Below, in pieces: positions 29,193 to 38,141 of a stretch of DNA of 64,000 nucleotides (position 1 is its first letter; each line of letters opens with the position of its first letter). The DNA comes from Cyanobacteria bacterium SBLK. GTDB lineage: Bacteria; Cyanobacteriota; Cyanobacteriia; Cyanobacteriales; Spirulinaceae. Under the pieces are notes generated by a model. That model was not told where the DNA came from and searched no databases. It saw only the letters and a list, made by a program, of their open reading frames with translations. Both the position numbers and the translations under genes were made by a program. Where the stretch lies: NCBI GenBank assembly GCA_017746715.1, contig JAGHZQ010000015.1:88280-152279 (forward strand), in the 5' to 3' direction.

Positions 29193-29975
29193 TTGCTTTT
29201 TTCTCATTCTCTCAAGGCAATTTTGCAACGGCAGTTATTGGCGTTAATACAATCGGATGAATTTAAGGATATGGGTTCGTTTGCGACGCGAGACATTCCC
29301 GTTTATCGACTTAAATCCGACTATCCCATCGTGTATCGGTGTGCGATCGCCCAACAAATTTCGGGAAATGCCGAGGACTTTGCCCGCAAAATTGTTGAGA
29401 GATTTAGGCAAGATCCGCGCTTTTCTGTCGAAATTGCTCGATCGCCTTGGATTGATTTTCGCTTAAGCAATCGCGCTTTGGCAAATTGGTTGCACGACGC
29501 GATTCGCATTCAGTCCCTCTCGCTGCAAAATTGCACCGCTTCTGGTTGCAATTTGTCTCAATATACTCACGCTCGTTGCCTATCTTTGCTATACTCTGCC
29601 TCGAGGCAAGGCTTAATTGTGTTGCATCCTTGGGAAAAAGATTTAAATTGGCAATGGTGCGAACCGAAAACGATTCCTTGGCTGGATTTCTCTTCTGATT
29701 TCTCTTCTTTGCGCTGGCAACATCCTACGGAAACTGCATTAATTGCAGGCGCGATCGATTTGTGCGATCGCGAAGTAACTCGGCAAACGACAGACTGGAA
29801 AAAACAAGCATTGCGCTTCAGCGAGAGAATTCTAGCTTGCGATCGCGCTTGTCGGATTTGGGGACAACCTTTAGACTTAGCAAGGGGAAGGTTGGGATCG
29901 ATCGCCATTGCACAACGAATCTTAAGTTGGATTTTGCAAGAAAAATTAATGGTAATTCCGTGGCTGGAGTGCTAG
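29193..29975 (+). CDS. ArgRS-like protein with N-terminal and DALR anticodon-binding-type domains but no catalytic core
   Basis: About 260 residues. The N-terminal part (YPIVYRCAIAQQISGNAEDFARKIVERF, then VEIARSPWIDFRLSN) resembles the additional N-terminal domain of arginyl-tRNA synthetase, which contacts the D loop. The C-terminal part (HPTETALIAGAIDLCDR... SIAIAQRILSWILQEKLMV) resembles the DALR anticodon-binding helix bundle. The Rossmann catalytic domain with HIGH and KMSKS motifs is absent, so it cannot charge tRNA. Family recognition is from memory. The start is uncertain: the open frame begins with TTG at 29193 and no clear ribosome binding site is visible. Confidence 0.6.
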   Translation: MLFSHSLKAILQRQLLALIQSDEFKDMGSFATRDIPVYRLKSDYPIVYRCAIAQQISGNAEDFARKIVERFRQDPRFSVEIARSPWIDFRLSNRALANWLHDAIRIQSLSLQNCTASGCNLSQYTHARCLSLLYSASRQGLIVLHPWEKDLNWQWCEPKTIPWLDFSSDFSSLRWQHPTETALIAGAIDLCDREVTRQTTDWKKQALRFSERILACDRACRIWGQPLDLARGRLGSIAIAQRILSWILQEKLMVIPWLEC

Positions 29976-30040
29976 GATACTTTATCTCGAAAAGCCCCTG
30001 TTCGAGTGGAAAAGCAAAAATAAGAAATTTTTATTTTGAG

Positions 30041-30136
30041 TTGACACTGATAAAAATCGTAGGTATTCTAAAGCGGTGTGAGGAGCGAACCAGTTAAGAG
30101 AACCGAGACGAAACACGGCAAGTCATCGGTTCTCTT
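30041..30136 (+). ncRNA. candidate small RNA with its own promoter and hairpin
   Basis: TTGACA at 30041-30046, a 17-base spacer and TATTCT at 30064-30069 form a good sigma-70 promoter. About 20 bases after the expected start lies a strong inverted repeat (AGAGAACCGA at 30097-30106 with TCGGTTCTCT at 30126-30135). No open frame with a ribosome binding site is present. The T tract after the stem is weak, so the 3' end is uncertain. Confidence 0.35.
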
Positions 30137-30211
30137 TCTGATCTGGGAAGAGAGACCGATTAAATATTTCCTAGTTATTTTCTCCTATTGCTAAAAAAAA
30201 CACTAAAAAAA

Positions 30212-31027
30212 CTAGAGTAAAAACTTAGCGATCGCGGCAGCAACGCCATCCTCCTCCACAGAAGGAGCAACCCATTGAGATACCTTTCGTACCTCAGTTG
30301 GCGCATCCCCCATTGCTACCCCCAAACCGACGGATTTTAGCATTTCCAAGTCGTTATAATTATCGCCGATCGCCATGACGTTTTCCAGAGAATCGCCGAG
30401 AATTTCTTCGGCTAAAAAACGGAGTGCAGTCCCTTTATTGACATTAGGATGAGTAGCTTCTAAAAAGTTAGGAGAAGACTGCGTTAAATAAATTTCTGAG
30501 GGCAAATAACGATTTTTCAAATGGGTCGTAATTTGTCGAATTGCCTCAGTGTCGGGACTTAAGGCTAAAACTTTTGTGGGCGGACGATCGAGTAAGGTTC
30601 GCAAGTCTCCGCCAATATTGGCTTCAATCCCCGATCGCTTGACATATTCAACGGTATAGGGAGTAGATTCTCGCACGTAGAGGCGATCGTCCCAATAACA
30701 ATGAACGTCAAGGCGATCTCGCCATTGGGGATCTTCGTAATAGTCTAGCAGTTCCCGGGCGGATTGGAGGGAGAGGGGACTGTGACGGAGAATTTCACCC
30801 GTTGTCGGATCTTGAATCCAAGCTCCATTGTAAGCAATAAGTGGGAGTTGCGCCCCGATCGCTTGGTGAAAGCGCAACGCCGAACAATACATTCGTCCCG
30901 TCGCGATCGCGACCCGAATACCTCGGTTTTGCACTTCGGCAATGGCCGTTTTAACGACTTCGGAGACTTGATTGGATTTCCCCGCGATCGTACCATCAAC
31001 ATCTAAGACCAGTAAACAAATTCCCAC
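30212..31027 (-). CDS. HAD-superfamily Cof-type phosphatase
   Basis: 271 residues. HAD motif I is LDVDGTIAG (catalytic Asp9 and Asp11), motif II ATGRM, motif III a Lys near NKGTAL, and motif IV AIGDNYNDLEML. A large C2-type cap lies between motifs II and III, as in Cof/YidA sugar-phosphate phosphatases. Probably cytoplasmic and of broad specificity toward phosphorylated metabolites. It stands alone and is divergent from the transporter-like gene downstream on the plus strand. Confidence 0.87.
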   Translation of the reverse strand: MGICLLVLDVDGTIAGKSNQVSEVVKTAIAEVQNRGIRVAIATGRMYCSALRFHQAIGAQLPLIAYNGAWIQDPTTGEILRHSPLSLQSARELLDYYEDPQWRDRLDVHCYWDDRLYVRESTPYTVEYVKRSGIEANIGGDLRTLLDRPPTKVLALSPDTEAIRQITTHLKNRYLPSEIYLTQSSPNFLEATHPNVNKGTALRFLAEEILGDSLENVMAIGDNYNDLEMLKSVGLGVAMGDAPTEVRKVSQWVAPSVEEDGVAAAIAKFLL

Positions 31028-31102
31028 GATCGAGTTCCCAATGATTACGACATCATTCTAAGTGTAAAGTTTTATGGAGAGTTAAAGGCAATCGCGAACG
31101 GG

Positions 31103-32008
31103 ATGAACGACGAAAAAAACGCTTATTTTGTCAGTCGCTTGGTGTTGTTGGCGACGCTATGGTTAATGGGGTTGGTCTTTTGGGTTAAGATTTCCGTGGG
31201 CTGGGAAGCGCAATCGTTAGGACTGTTGGTGCAATGCCTGCATACGCTCATTATTTGTTTTAATGCCCTGTTGGGATTTTTAGCAGTAATTGGTTCGGAT
31301 CGCCCGGATGGCAGGGAAATCTACGGACATGGGAAAAAAGAAGTGTTACTGACATTCGCTTTAGTTGCGGGTTTGGCGATCGCCTCTTTCTTATTTTTTG
31401 AGATGTTAATTCCTCAATTTCAAGCAGCTTTACAGCGAGAAACTCTCCCTTTTCCCTTAGAAATTCAAATTCCGATTTTGCAATTTCTCGGTTTTGTTTC
31501 TTTGCCGATTTTAGGCATTGCTTTTTTTTCTCTCTATCAAGCCAAGCGTTTAGAACACGCTATTCTTGCTTTTAATGCCAATCAATTGTTTAAAGAAGCA
31601 GGATTGACTTTATTAGTTTTTGTAGGACTTTGGGGAGTTTGGTGGGGAGAACCGCTCATCGATCTGTTTTTATCGATTATTATCTATATTTTAGTTTTGG
31701 ATGAATGCTGGCAGGCGATCTCGTGGAATTTACCGTTAATGGTGGAGCAAAATGCTATTTCTGCCGATGCGATCGCTGCCATTGCTAAAAGCGTGCGGGG
31801 AGTTTCCCATTGTTATCGCATCCGAGCGCGAGGAATTGTGGGACAATTTGTTTATATTCAAATGCACTTAATTTTAGAGCCGCGTTATGAGAAAGCTGCC
31901 ACGGGAATTGCACGTAAAATTGAGGAGGCATTACGGTTGCGATATGGCTCTTTACAGGTGACTTTTTATATTGACGCAGAAGCGGTAAAATCGGGGTTTT
32001 TGCGATAA
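31103..32008 (+). CDS. cation-diffusion-facilitator-like membrane protein with degenerate metal site
   Basis: 301 residues with about six membrane segments and a C-terminal cytoplasmic alpha/beta domain (VRGVSHCYRIRARGIVGQFVYIQMHL...), as in CDF metal exporters. The GREIYGHGKKEVL loop after the second helix matches the family pattern. However, the metal-binding Asp/His residues of helices 2 and 5 appear replaced: QCLHTLIIC where ADSLVD is usual, and NANQLFKEAG where DxxxHxxxD is usual. It may be a non-transporting relative or move another substrate. The CYTH gene follows after 39 bases. Confidence 0.7.
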   Translation: MNDEKNAYFVSRLVLLATLWLMGLVFWVKISVGWEAQSLGLLVQCLHTLIICFNALLGFLAVIGSDRPDGREIYGHGKKEVLLTFALVAGLAIASFLFFEMLIPQFQAALQRETLPFPLEIQIPILQFLGFVSLPILGIAFFSLYQAKRLEHAILAFNANQLFKEAGLTLLVFVGLWGVWWGEPLIDLFLSIIIYILVLDECWQAISWNLPLMVEQNAISADAIAAIAKSVRGVSHCYRIRARGIVGQFVYIQMHLILEPRYEKAATGIARKIEEALRLRYGSLQVTFYIDAEAVKSGFLR

Positions 32009-32047
32009 AATTGAACCATTCAAAATTGGCGAGAAAATCAAGTAACA

Positions 32048-32533
32048 ATGGGAAAAGAAATCGAACGTAAATTTTTAGTAAAGGGGGAACAATGGCGCTC
32101 GCTCGGGACGGGAAAACAATACCGTCAAGGTTATTTATCCGTTGCCGCTCATTGTACCGTACGAGTGCGGATAGCTGGCGATCGCGCTTATTTGACCGTG
32201 AAGGGAAAAATCGAAGGACTCTCGCGTCCGGAGTTTGAATATCCCATTCCCGTCCCAGAAGCCGAAGAAATGCTGTCAGATTTGTGCGATCGCCCCCCCA
32301 TCGAAAAAATACGCTACACCCTCTCCATCGATAATTTAATCTGGGAAGTTGACGAATTCGGCGGCGAAAATCAGGGGTTAATTGTCGCAGAAGTAGAATT
32401 AGAAGACGAAGGACAGGCGATCGTTCTCCCAGAATGGATCGGGCAAGAAGTATCGGGAGATCCTCGTTATTTAAACTCTAATTTAGTCCAATTTCCTTAC
32501 CAACAGTGGTATCAGTCACCAGCGATGCCCTGA
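32048..32533 (+). CDS. CYTH-domain phosphatase (inorganic triphosphatase-like)
   Basis: 161 residues. The signature EIERK at 4-8 starts the triphosphate tunnel fold; alternating charged strands follow (VRVRIAGDRAYLTVKGK, RPEFEYPIP, EVDEFGGENQGLIVAEVEL). Small CYTH proteins of this length hydrolyse inorganic triphosphate or thiamine triphosphate in a metal-dependent way. It probably forms a short operon with the CDF-like gene. Confidence 0.88.
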   Translation: MGKEIERKFLVKGEQWRSLGTGKQYRQGYLSVAAHCTVRVRIAGDRAYLTVKGKIEGLSRPEFEYPIPVPEAEEMLSDLCDRPPIEKIRYTLSIDNLIWEVDEFGGENQGLIVAEVELEDEGQAIVLPEWIGQEVSGDPRYLNSNLVQFPYQQWYQSPAMP

Positions 32534-32607
32534 GGCCGTTGAGCGAAGCCGAAACGAGCTTGCCGAAGGATCGTCAATCACCAGTCACCAGTTTTTGACA
32601 AACAACC

Positions 32608-34113
32608 ATGATTGCCTTAATTGTTTGTATTGGATGGATTTTTTCACTGTGCTTGCATGAATTCGGTCATGCGATCGTTGCCTATTGGGGAGGCGATAAA
32701 TCTGTGAAAGAGAAAGGGTATTTAACATTTAATCCCCTTAAATATACGGATCCCGGACTGAGCTTAGCGCTCCCCTTATTTTTCCTCTTGTTAGGAGGAA
32801 TTGCCTTACCGGGAGGAGCAGTTTATATCGATCGCTCTCGCTTGCGAAGTCGTTTATGGGATAGCGGGGTTTCTGCTGCGGGCCCTTTTGCCAGTTTTTT
32901 AGCCGCTTTGGGATTATCTTTTCCCTTTTGGTCGGGTTGGATTATCATCGATCGAAACACCCATTGGTTTTGGTCGGCAATCGCGTTTTTAATTTTTATC
33001 GATATTTATGTTGTTTTAATTAATTTATTACCCATTCCCCCCCTTGATGGTTATGGCATAATCGATCCTTGGCTGCCTCTCCCCCTGCAAAAAAAATGTC
33101 GGCAATTTGGTAAATATGGGCTTCTCATTTTAATTGCTTTGCTTTGGTTTTTCGATCCCCTCAATCAATTTCTCTGGTTTTTGTCTTCAGAGATTGGTAA
33201 TTTGTTACGCGTCCCTCCCCAAGCAATTTACATGGGCGGGCAATTATTCCGACAAAATTCAGGGATTTTAGTGGTGGGGATTTTAGCAGCACTCTGGATT
33301 TTTAGAAGCAAAGAGCAAAGATTGTATCAAAAAGGGGAAAATTTTAGCCGCTTGAAACAATACGATCGCGCGATCGCCGCATACGATCGCGCCATTGAAA
33401 TCAAGCCAGATTATTACGAAGCATGGCGGAATAAAACCCATCTCTTACATCATTTACAATGGTATGAAGAAGCCTTAGCAGGATACGAGCGCTTAAAAGC
33501 ATTACAACCTAAAGCCATTAAAGATTGGCAATATCAAGGTTTAATTCTATCTCAGTTACAACGCCACGAAGAAGCACTCGAATTTTATGATTTTATTCTT
33601 GCGAAAGATCCCCAAGATCAAGAGTTTTGGTATCGAAAAGGATTGATTTTACATGCATTACAACGAGATGAAGAGGTCTTGCCAATCATTGCTAAAATTG
33701 TTGCTATTGATGCCGATAAAACCGAAACATGGTCGATGAGCGGAATTCTCTGGGAAAAATTGGGAAATCGCGAAGAAGCGTGCAAATCTTACGAAAAAAT
33801 TACTGAATTAAAACCCTACGATTATCAAAGTTGGTATCAATACGGAAAGTTTTTGCAGCGATCGCAATGTTATGAAGAAGCGATCGCTTATTTCGATACT
33901 GCCATTCAACGCAACCCCACAGAATCAGAAGTTTGGTACGCTCAAGCGATTTGCTATGCCCGACAAGACCGAAAAGAAGAAGCCTTAGATCGCCTCGAAG
34001 AAGCCCTTACTTTAAAAGGAGGAGAACAATGGCAAGAAACCGCAAAAAATGATGAAAATTTTGTCATTCTCCAAGAGAGTCCGCGCTTTCAAAAGCTCAT
34101 TGGAGTCAGTTAA
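32608..34113 (+). CDS. M50 (site-2-protease-type) membrane metallopeptidase fused to TPR repeats
   Basis: 501 residues. The membrane part (1-235) has the zinc-binding HEFGH at 17-21 in the first helix and the third ligand in PPLDGYGI near residue 148, as in the short S2P-like M50 proteases. The C-terminal half (from about 245) is made of TPR-type repeats (LKQYDRAIAAYDRAIEIKPDYYEAW and about six more). M50-TPR fusions occur in cyanobacteria; the TPR part probably recruits substrates or partners. Cytoplasmic or luminal side cannot be told. Confidence 0.85.
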   Translation: MIALIVCIGWIFSLCLHEFGHAIVAYWGGDKSVKEKGYLTFNPLKYTDPGLSLALPLFFLLLGGIALPGGAVYIDRSRLRSRLWDSGVSAAGPFASFLAALGLSFPFWSGWIIIDRNTHWFWSAIAFLIFIDIYVVLINLLPIPPLDGYGIIDPWLPLPLQKKCRQFGKYGLLILIALLWFFDPLNQFLWFLSSEIGNLLRVPPQAIYMGGQLFRQNSGILVVGILAALWIFRSKEQRLYQKGENFSRLKQYDRAIAAYDRAIEIKPDYYEAWRNKTHLLHHLQWYEEALAGYERLKALQPKAIKDWQYQGLILSQLQRHEEALEFYDFILAKDPQDQEFWYRKGLILHALQRDEEVLPIIAKIVAIDADKTETWSMSGILWEKLGNREEACKSYEKITELKPYDYQSWYQYGKFLQRSQCYEEAIAYFDTAIQRNPTESEVWYAQAICYARQDRKEEALDRLEEALTLKGGEQWQETAKNDENFVILQESPRFQKLIGVS

Positions 34114-34240
34114 AAATTAAGTTTTCTTAAATGTTCGCAAGAAAAGTGCAAAAAAATGTTCAAAATATGAATATCAAGTTTTTCTTTTGGTCTCGTTACG
34201 CGCGATCGCATCCCCATTCCAGATTAATTGTTACCCGCTC

Positions 34241-34708
34241 ATGTTACAAACCGTCGCCGATTTTATGACCCCCAATCCCATTACGGTTGCCCCAGAAACG
34301 CCGTTAAAGGATGCCCTACAAATTCTCGCCCGAGAAAAGATTAGCGGATTGCCCGTCGTGGATGAATCGGGAAAATTAGTGGGGGTCATTTCTGACTCGG
34401 ATTTAATGTGGCAAGAGACAGGGGCAGAACCGCCACCCTATATCATGTTCTTAGACGGTTTGATTTTTCTAAAAAATCCCGCGCGTTATGAAAAAGAGCT
34501 TCACAAAGCATTAGGACAAACCGTAGGAGAAGTTATGAGCGATAAGCCCATTTCTACAACGGGCGATCGCCCTTTACGAGAAGCAGCAAAGCTCATGCAC
34601 GAAAAGCACGTTCGCCGACTTCCCGTAGTCGATGCGGAAAATAAAGCGATCGGTATTTTAAGTCACGGGGATATTATTCGAGCAATGGCTTTAGAGAATG
34701 AAGAATGA
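34241..34708 (+). CDS. two-CBS-domain protein
   Basis: 155 residues made of a CBS pair: VADFMTPNPITVAPETPLKDALQIL...SGLPVVDESGKLVGVISDSDLM and VGEVMSDKPISTTGDRPLREAAKLM...RRLPVVDAENKAIGILSHGDIIRA. CBS pairs bind adenine nucleotides and regulate partners. The ATG at 34241 is chosen because the first CBS motif starts seven residues in; the upstream open frame has no support. Confidence 0.88.
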   Translation: MLQTVADFMTPNPITVAPETPLKDALQILAREKISGLPVVDESGKLVGVISDSDLMWQETGAEPPPYIMFLDGLIFLKNPARYEKELHKALGQTVGEVMSDKPISTTGDRPLREAAKLMHEKHVRRLPVVDAENKAIGILSHGDIIRAMALENEE

Positions 34709-34742
34709 AGAATGAAGAGTAAACAGTAATTCCCCATTTCCC

Positions 34743-35396
34743 ATGACTCCAGAATCCGTTCAAGCATTATTGCAATCAGAAGACTACGGCGATCGCATCA
34801 AAGGATTGAATCAACTCAGACAACTTCCCCACGAGATTGCCTTTGAGATGATTCAGCCCCTCATTTTCGATAGTAAGACGCGGGTGCGCTACGCTGCCGT
34901 CAGTCAAATGGATACTCTCGGCAACGTGAATCGAGAAAAATCCCTCGAAGTTTTGCGAGATCGCCTCCTCAAGGATAAAGAAATTGACGTACAAGCAGCA
35001 GCAGCCGACGCGATCGCCGCTCTCAAACTCACAGAAGGATTTGAAGATTTGCAAACAGCCTATCGAGAATCTTCCGAATGGTTATTGCAATTTAGCATCA
35101 TTGCCGCCCTCGGAGAAATGGGGGATCCAAGAGGGTTCGACTTGCTTGTCGATGCCCTCACTTCCGATAACGACTTGCTGCAATCTACCGCAGTCGGGGC
35201 ATTGGGGGAACTCGGCGATCGCCGAGCCATTCCTTTACTATTACCTTTTATCAATAATCCAGATTGGCAAATTCGCCACCGTCTCGCCCAAGCCTTAACC
35301 CATTTGGGAGGAGAAGAAGTCAAACCTGCCTTACAACAATTAGCCAAGGATGAAATCGAACAAGTGGCGATCGAAGCCAAGCGCAGTTTAACTTAA
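34743..35396 (+). CDS. nblB: HEAT-repeat protein, NblB-like (phycobilin lyase-related)
   Basis: 217 residues consisting of about five PBS-lyase-type HEAT repeats (for example TRVRYAAVSQMDTLGNV, LLQFSIIAALGEMGDPRGFDLLVDAL, LLQSTAVGALGELGDRRAIPLLL). Length and repeat pattern fit NblB, which helps dismantle phycobilisomes by detaching chromophores, or related E/F-type lyases. No phycobiliprotein genes are adjacent, as is usual for nblB. The assignment to NblB rather than another HEAT protein is moderate. Confidence 0.65.
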   Translation: MTPESVQALLQSEDYGDRIKGLNQLRQLPHEIAFEMIQPLIFDSKTRVRYAAVSQMDTLGNVNREKSLEVLRDRLLKDKEIDVQAAAADAIAALKLTEGFEDLQTAYRESSEWLLQFSIIAALGEMGDPRGFDLLVDALTSDNDLLQSTAVGALGELGDRRAIPLLLPFINNPDWQIRHRLAQALTHLGGEEVKPALQQLAKDEIEQVAIEAKRSLT

Positions 35397-35448
35397 AAAT
35401 TGCTTCTCTCTTGATAATGCAAGAGCAATCGCTCCCAAAAACAACCCA

Positions 35449-36591
35449 TTAAAAAAATTGAGCCAAGGTTTGCTTAAACCGCGTGAAACCATAGGTTTCA
35501 ATGACTTGCAACCTTAACATTTCCGGGCGATCGAGGATCGGATTGGCAGTGTTTTGCTGTAAAATCTCAATCAAACTGCGAGTAATGGCTGGGTTGTCTT
35601 CAGGATCGACTAAAATTCCCAATTCTCCCCCGCAAAGGGCATCGATCGCCCCATCCCGATTTCCTCCCAAAACCGGCTTACCACAAGCTAAGGCTTCTAA
35701 ATAAACAATACCGAATCCCTCTCCTTGGGAAGGCATGGCAAACACATCGCAGAGATTGTAATGAGCGCATAATTCTTCATCGGGAACGAATCCGGCAAGG
35801 GTGACGCAATCTTGTAAATTCAAATGGTCAATCAGTTGCTTGAGACGATAGCGATCGTCCCCTTTGCCGGCAATGAGATAATGGGCATTGGGAATTTTTT
35901 GGCGAATGGCGGGCAATGCTTGCAAAATTTGGTCGTATCCCTTATATTTTTGGGTCGCATCCAGCCGCGCTACCGTCAAAATAACAGGTTGTTCTGCTGC
36001 GAGATGGTATCGTTGCAATAAGTAGGCGGGTTTGGGAGCAGGCTGAAATCGCTCGGCATCAAAGGTATTGGGTAAGAGGGAGACGTGTTGGGAATCGAGA
36101 TTTTGTTCGGCGAGAAGGCGATCGCGCGTATAGTTACTGACGGCAAGAATGCGATCGGCACGCTGCAAAGCGTTTTGCAAGCTGGTTTGCTTGATATCCC
36201 AAACCTCGGTACCGTGGGCAATTACCCAGTAGGGAATGCCTAAAAAGCGCTTGATTTGGTCGGCTAAAACGGCAAAATTAGCATGAGAGGCGATAATCAG
36301 ATCGGGGCGACGTTGCAGGCAATATTTGGCGAGTTGGGCGGCAAAATTAAAGGTGCGAAATTTGAGGGGAACTTTTCCGGCAAAGTGAAAGCGGGTTTTT
36401 TCTAAATAGGGGATGTGGGGGAGCGATCGCGTATCGTGTTTGAGAAATACGTCATATTCTTTTTGGGGATATAATTCTTGTAAGGCTTGGAGCAGGAAAG
36501 CCGAATAAACTTGAATGCCTCCTTTGAATTCAAAAATATTGGGAAACCACAAATGAATGGTTTGCGCGTCGGCGGGATTTTTGGCGGACAT
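35449..36591 (-). CDS. GT4-family glycosyltransferase
   Basis: 380 residues, GT-B fold. The N-terminal domain has the FPNIFEFKGGIQVYSAFLLQAL acceptor-side loop. The C-terminal domain has ILTVARLDATQKYKGYDQILQAL, the GKGDDRYRLK strand and the nucleotide-sugar motif GFGIVYLEALACGKPVLGG, with the E-x7-E pattern of GT4. It probably transfers a hexose to a polysaccharide or lipid. I use the ATG at 36591; a TTG two codons upstream is also open. Confidence 0.88.
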   Translation of the reverse strand: MSAKNPADAQTIHLWFPNIFEFKGGIQVYSAFLLQALQELYPQKEYDVFLKHDTRSLPHIPYLEKTRFHFAGKVPLKFRTFNFAAQLAKYCLQRRPDLIIASHANFAVLADQIKRFLGIPYWVIAHGTEVWDIKQTSLQNALQRADRILAVSNYTRDRLLAEQNLDSQHVSLLPNTFDAERFQPAPKPAYLLQRYHLAAEQPVILTVARLDATQKYKGYDQILQALPAIRQKIPNAHYLIAGKGDDRYRLKQLIDHLNLQDCVTLAGFVPDEELCAHYNLCDVFAMPSQGEGFGIVYLEALACGKPVLGGNRDGAIDALCGGELGILVDPEDNPAITRSLIEILQQNTANPILDRPEMLRLQVIETYGFTRFKQTLAQFF

Positions 36592-36900
36592 GGGCAAGAT
36601 GAATGAAAAGGGCGATCGCTCTGCCTATGGTAAAGCAAATTTTTCCGAGCGTCATGTTGGCAAAAGACACTTAAAAGATAAAATTGTGCTTAAATATAAT
36701 ATTCTCATCGCGTTGAGAATATCCCGAACTCGTAATTCCCAATCTCTAGAAAACACGAATTGCCTCCTCAAGAATGGGTTGGCGAAGATGTTCCCGAAGT
36801 GCGTCTATCGTTCCCAGATCGATCGAACAATTCAAGTGTTAAGAATTGACCAAACCTGTTAGAAAATAGAAGATGAGTTCCGATTGGGAGTGGAATTAGG
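36592..36900. other. intergenic region between divergent genes
   Basis: 309 bases between the glycosyltransferase and DUF1611 genes. It contains a HIP1 site and AT-rich stretches suited to divergent promoters. I see no RNA gene or repeat. Confidence 0.4.
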
Positions 36901-37932
36901 GTGAAATTAACCGAAAGCGATCGCGTGGCGATTTTACTGCATGAAGGCATCGGCAGTCGCGGGGGAAAAACGGGGTTGGCATTTCTGCGTTATAGCGAGG
37001 CGAATGTGGTAGCGGTTATCGATCGCGATCGTGCGGGAGAATCTTTACCCCAACTAACGCGCATTCCTCGAGATATTCCCATTGTTGCCTCCATGGAAGG
37101 GGCACTCGCGTACAATCCTAATGTACTGCTCATCGGCATTGCTCCCTCGGGAGGAGCCTTACCCGAAGAATGGCTGCAAGAGGTCAAACAGGCGATTTTA
37201 GCCGGGTTATCCGTAATGAACGGACTCCATACCCCGATGGCAGGACTCGTGGCGAATTTGCGCGAAAACCAGTGGATCTGGGATATTCGCCAAGAACCCA
37301 AAGGATTGAGTATCGGTTCGGGACGAGCCAAGAATCTCACCTGCAAGAGAATTCTCACCGTAGGTACGGATATGGCGATCGGTAAAATGTCAACGGGATT
37401 AGAGTTAAGAAAAGTTGCCAAAAAACGGGAGATTTCGACCCGGTTTCTGGCGACGGGACAAGGAGGACTGGCGATCGCCGGAGAGGGTATTCCTTTAGAT
37501 GCGATCCGGGTGGATTTTGCTGCGGGGGCGGTGGAAAAGGCAACAATGGAATTGGGCTCTCAGTGCGATTTACTCTTGATTGAAGGACAAGGATCCCTAC
37601 TGCATCCCGGTTCTACGGCAACATTACCCCTCATTCGCGGCAGTCAGCCAACGGGGTTGATTTTAGCCCATCGCGCCGGGCAAACCGCGATCGTCAATTG
37701 CCCCGATATTCTCATTCCTCCTTTACCGGAAGTGATCGCCGCTTACGAATGTTTCACCCGTGCAGGCGGCGCATTTTCTCAAGGGAAAGTGAAAGCGATC
37801 GCCCTCAATACCTTTCATTTAGAAGAAAAAGAAGCGAAAGAAGCGATCTCCACCGTAGAAAACGAAACGGGTTTACCCTGCACCGATGCAGTCCGATTGG
37901 GCGCAGATTTATTATTAGATGCGGTGATATAG
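36901..37932 (+). CDS. DUF1611 (P-loop-like) protein
   Basis: 343 residues, GTG start. The N-terminal Rossmann-like domain (VAILLHEGIGSRGGKTGLAFLRY) and a second domain with ILTVGTDMAIGKMSTGLELRK, a P-loop-like motif, and LLLIEGQGSLLHPG are typical of DUF1611. Some members act in amino acid derivative metabolism (for example the DgcN type next to a racemase), but no such partner is present here. Probably cytoplasmic. Confidence 0.82.
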   Translation: MKLTESDRVAILLHEGIGSRGGKTGLAFLRYSEANVVAVIDRDRAGESLPQLTRIPRDIPIVASMEGALAYNPNVLLIGIAPSGGALPEEWLQEVKQAILAGLSVMNGLHTPMAGLVANLRENQWIWDIRQEPKGLSIGSGRAKNLTCKRILTVGTDMAIGKMSTGLELRKVAKKREISTRFLATGQGGLAIAGEGIPLDAIRVDFAAGAVEKATMELGSQCDLLLIEGQGSLLHPGSTATLPLIRGSQPTGLILAHRAGQTAIVNCPDILIPPLPEVIAAYECFTRAGGAFSQGKVKAIALNTFHLEEKEAKEAISTVENETGLPCTDAVRLGADLLLDAVI

Positions 37933-38141
37933 TCAATGATAAAAAATTAGGTTTACAATCAAGCCGACCCAAGAGAAAAATATATCCTTTAAAATATCTT
38001 TTCTATCTACCGTGGAACGACTATCCTGCCCGTATAGTGGGAAAAATCCTCACTTTAATTATATCAACAATGCCAACCCCCAAAATCCAAGGAATTCGGT
38101 ATAGTGGAGGACGCCGATGAATGAAAGAGGAGGGCTGCACC

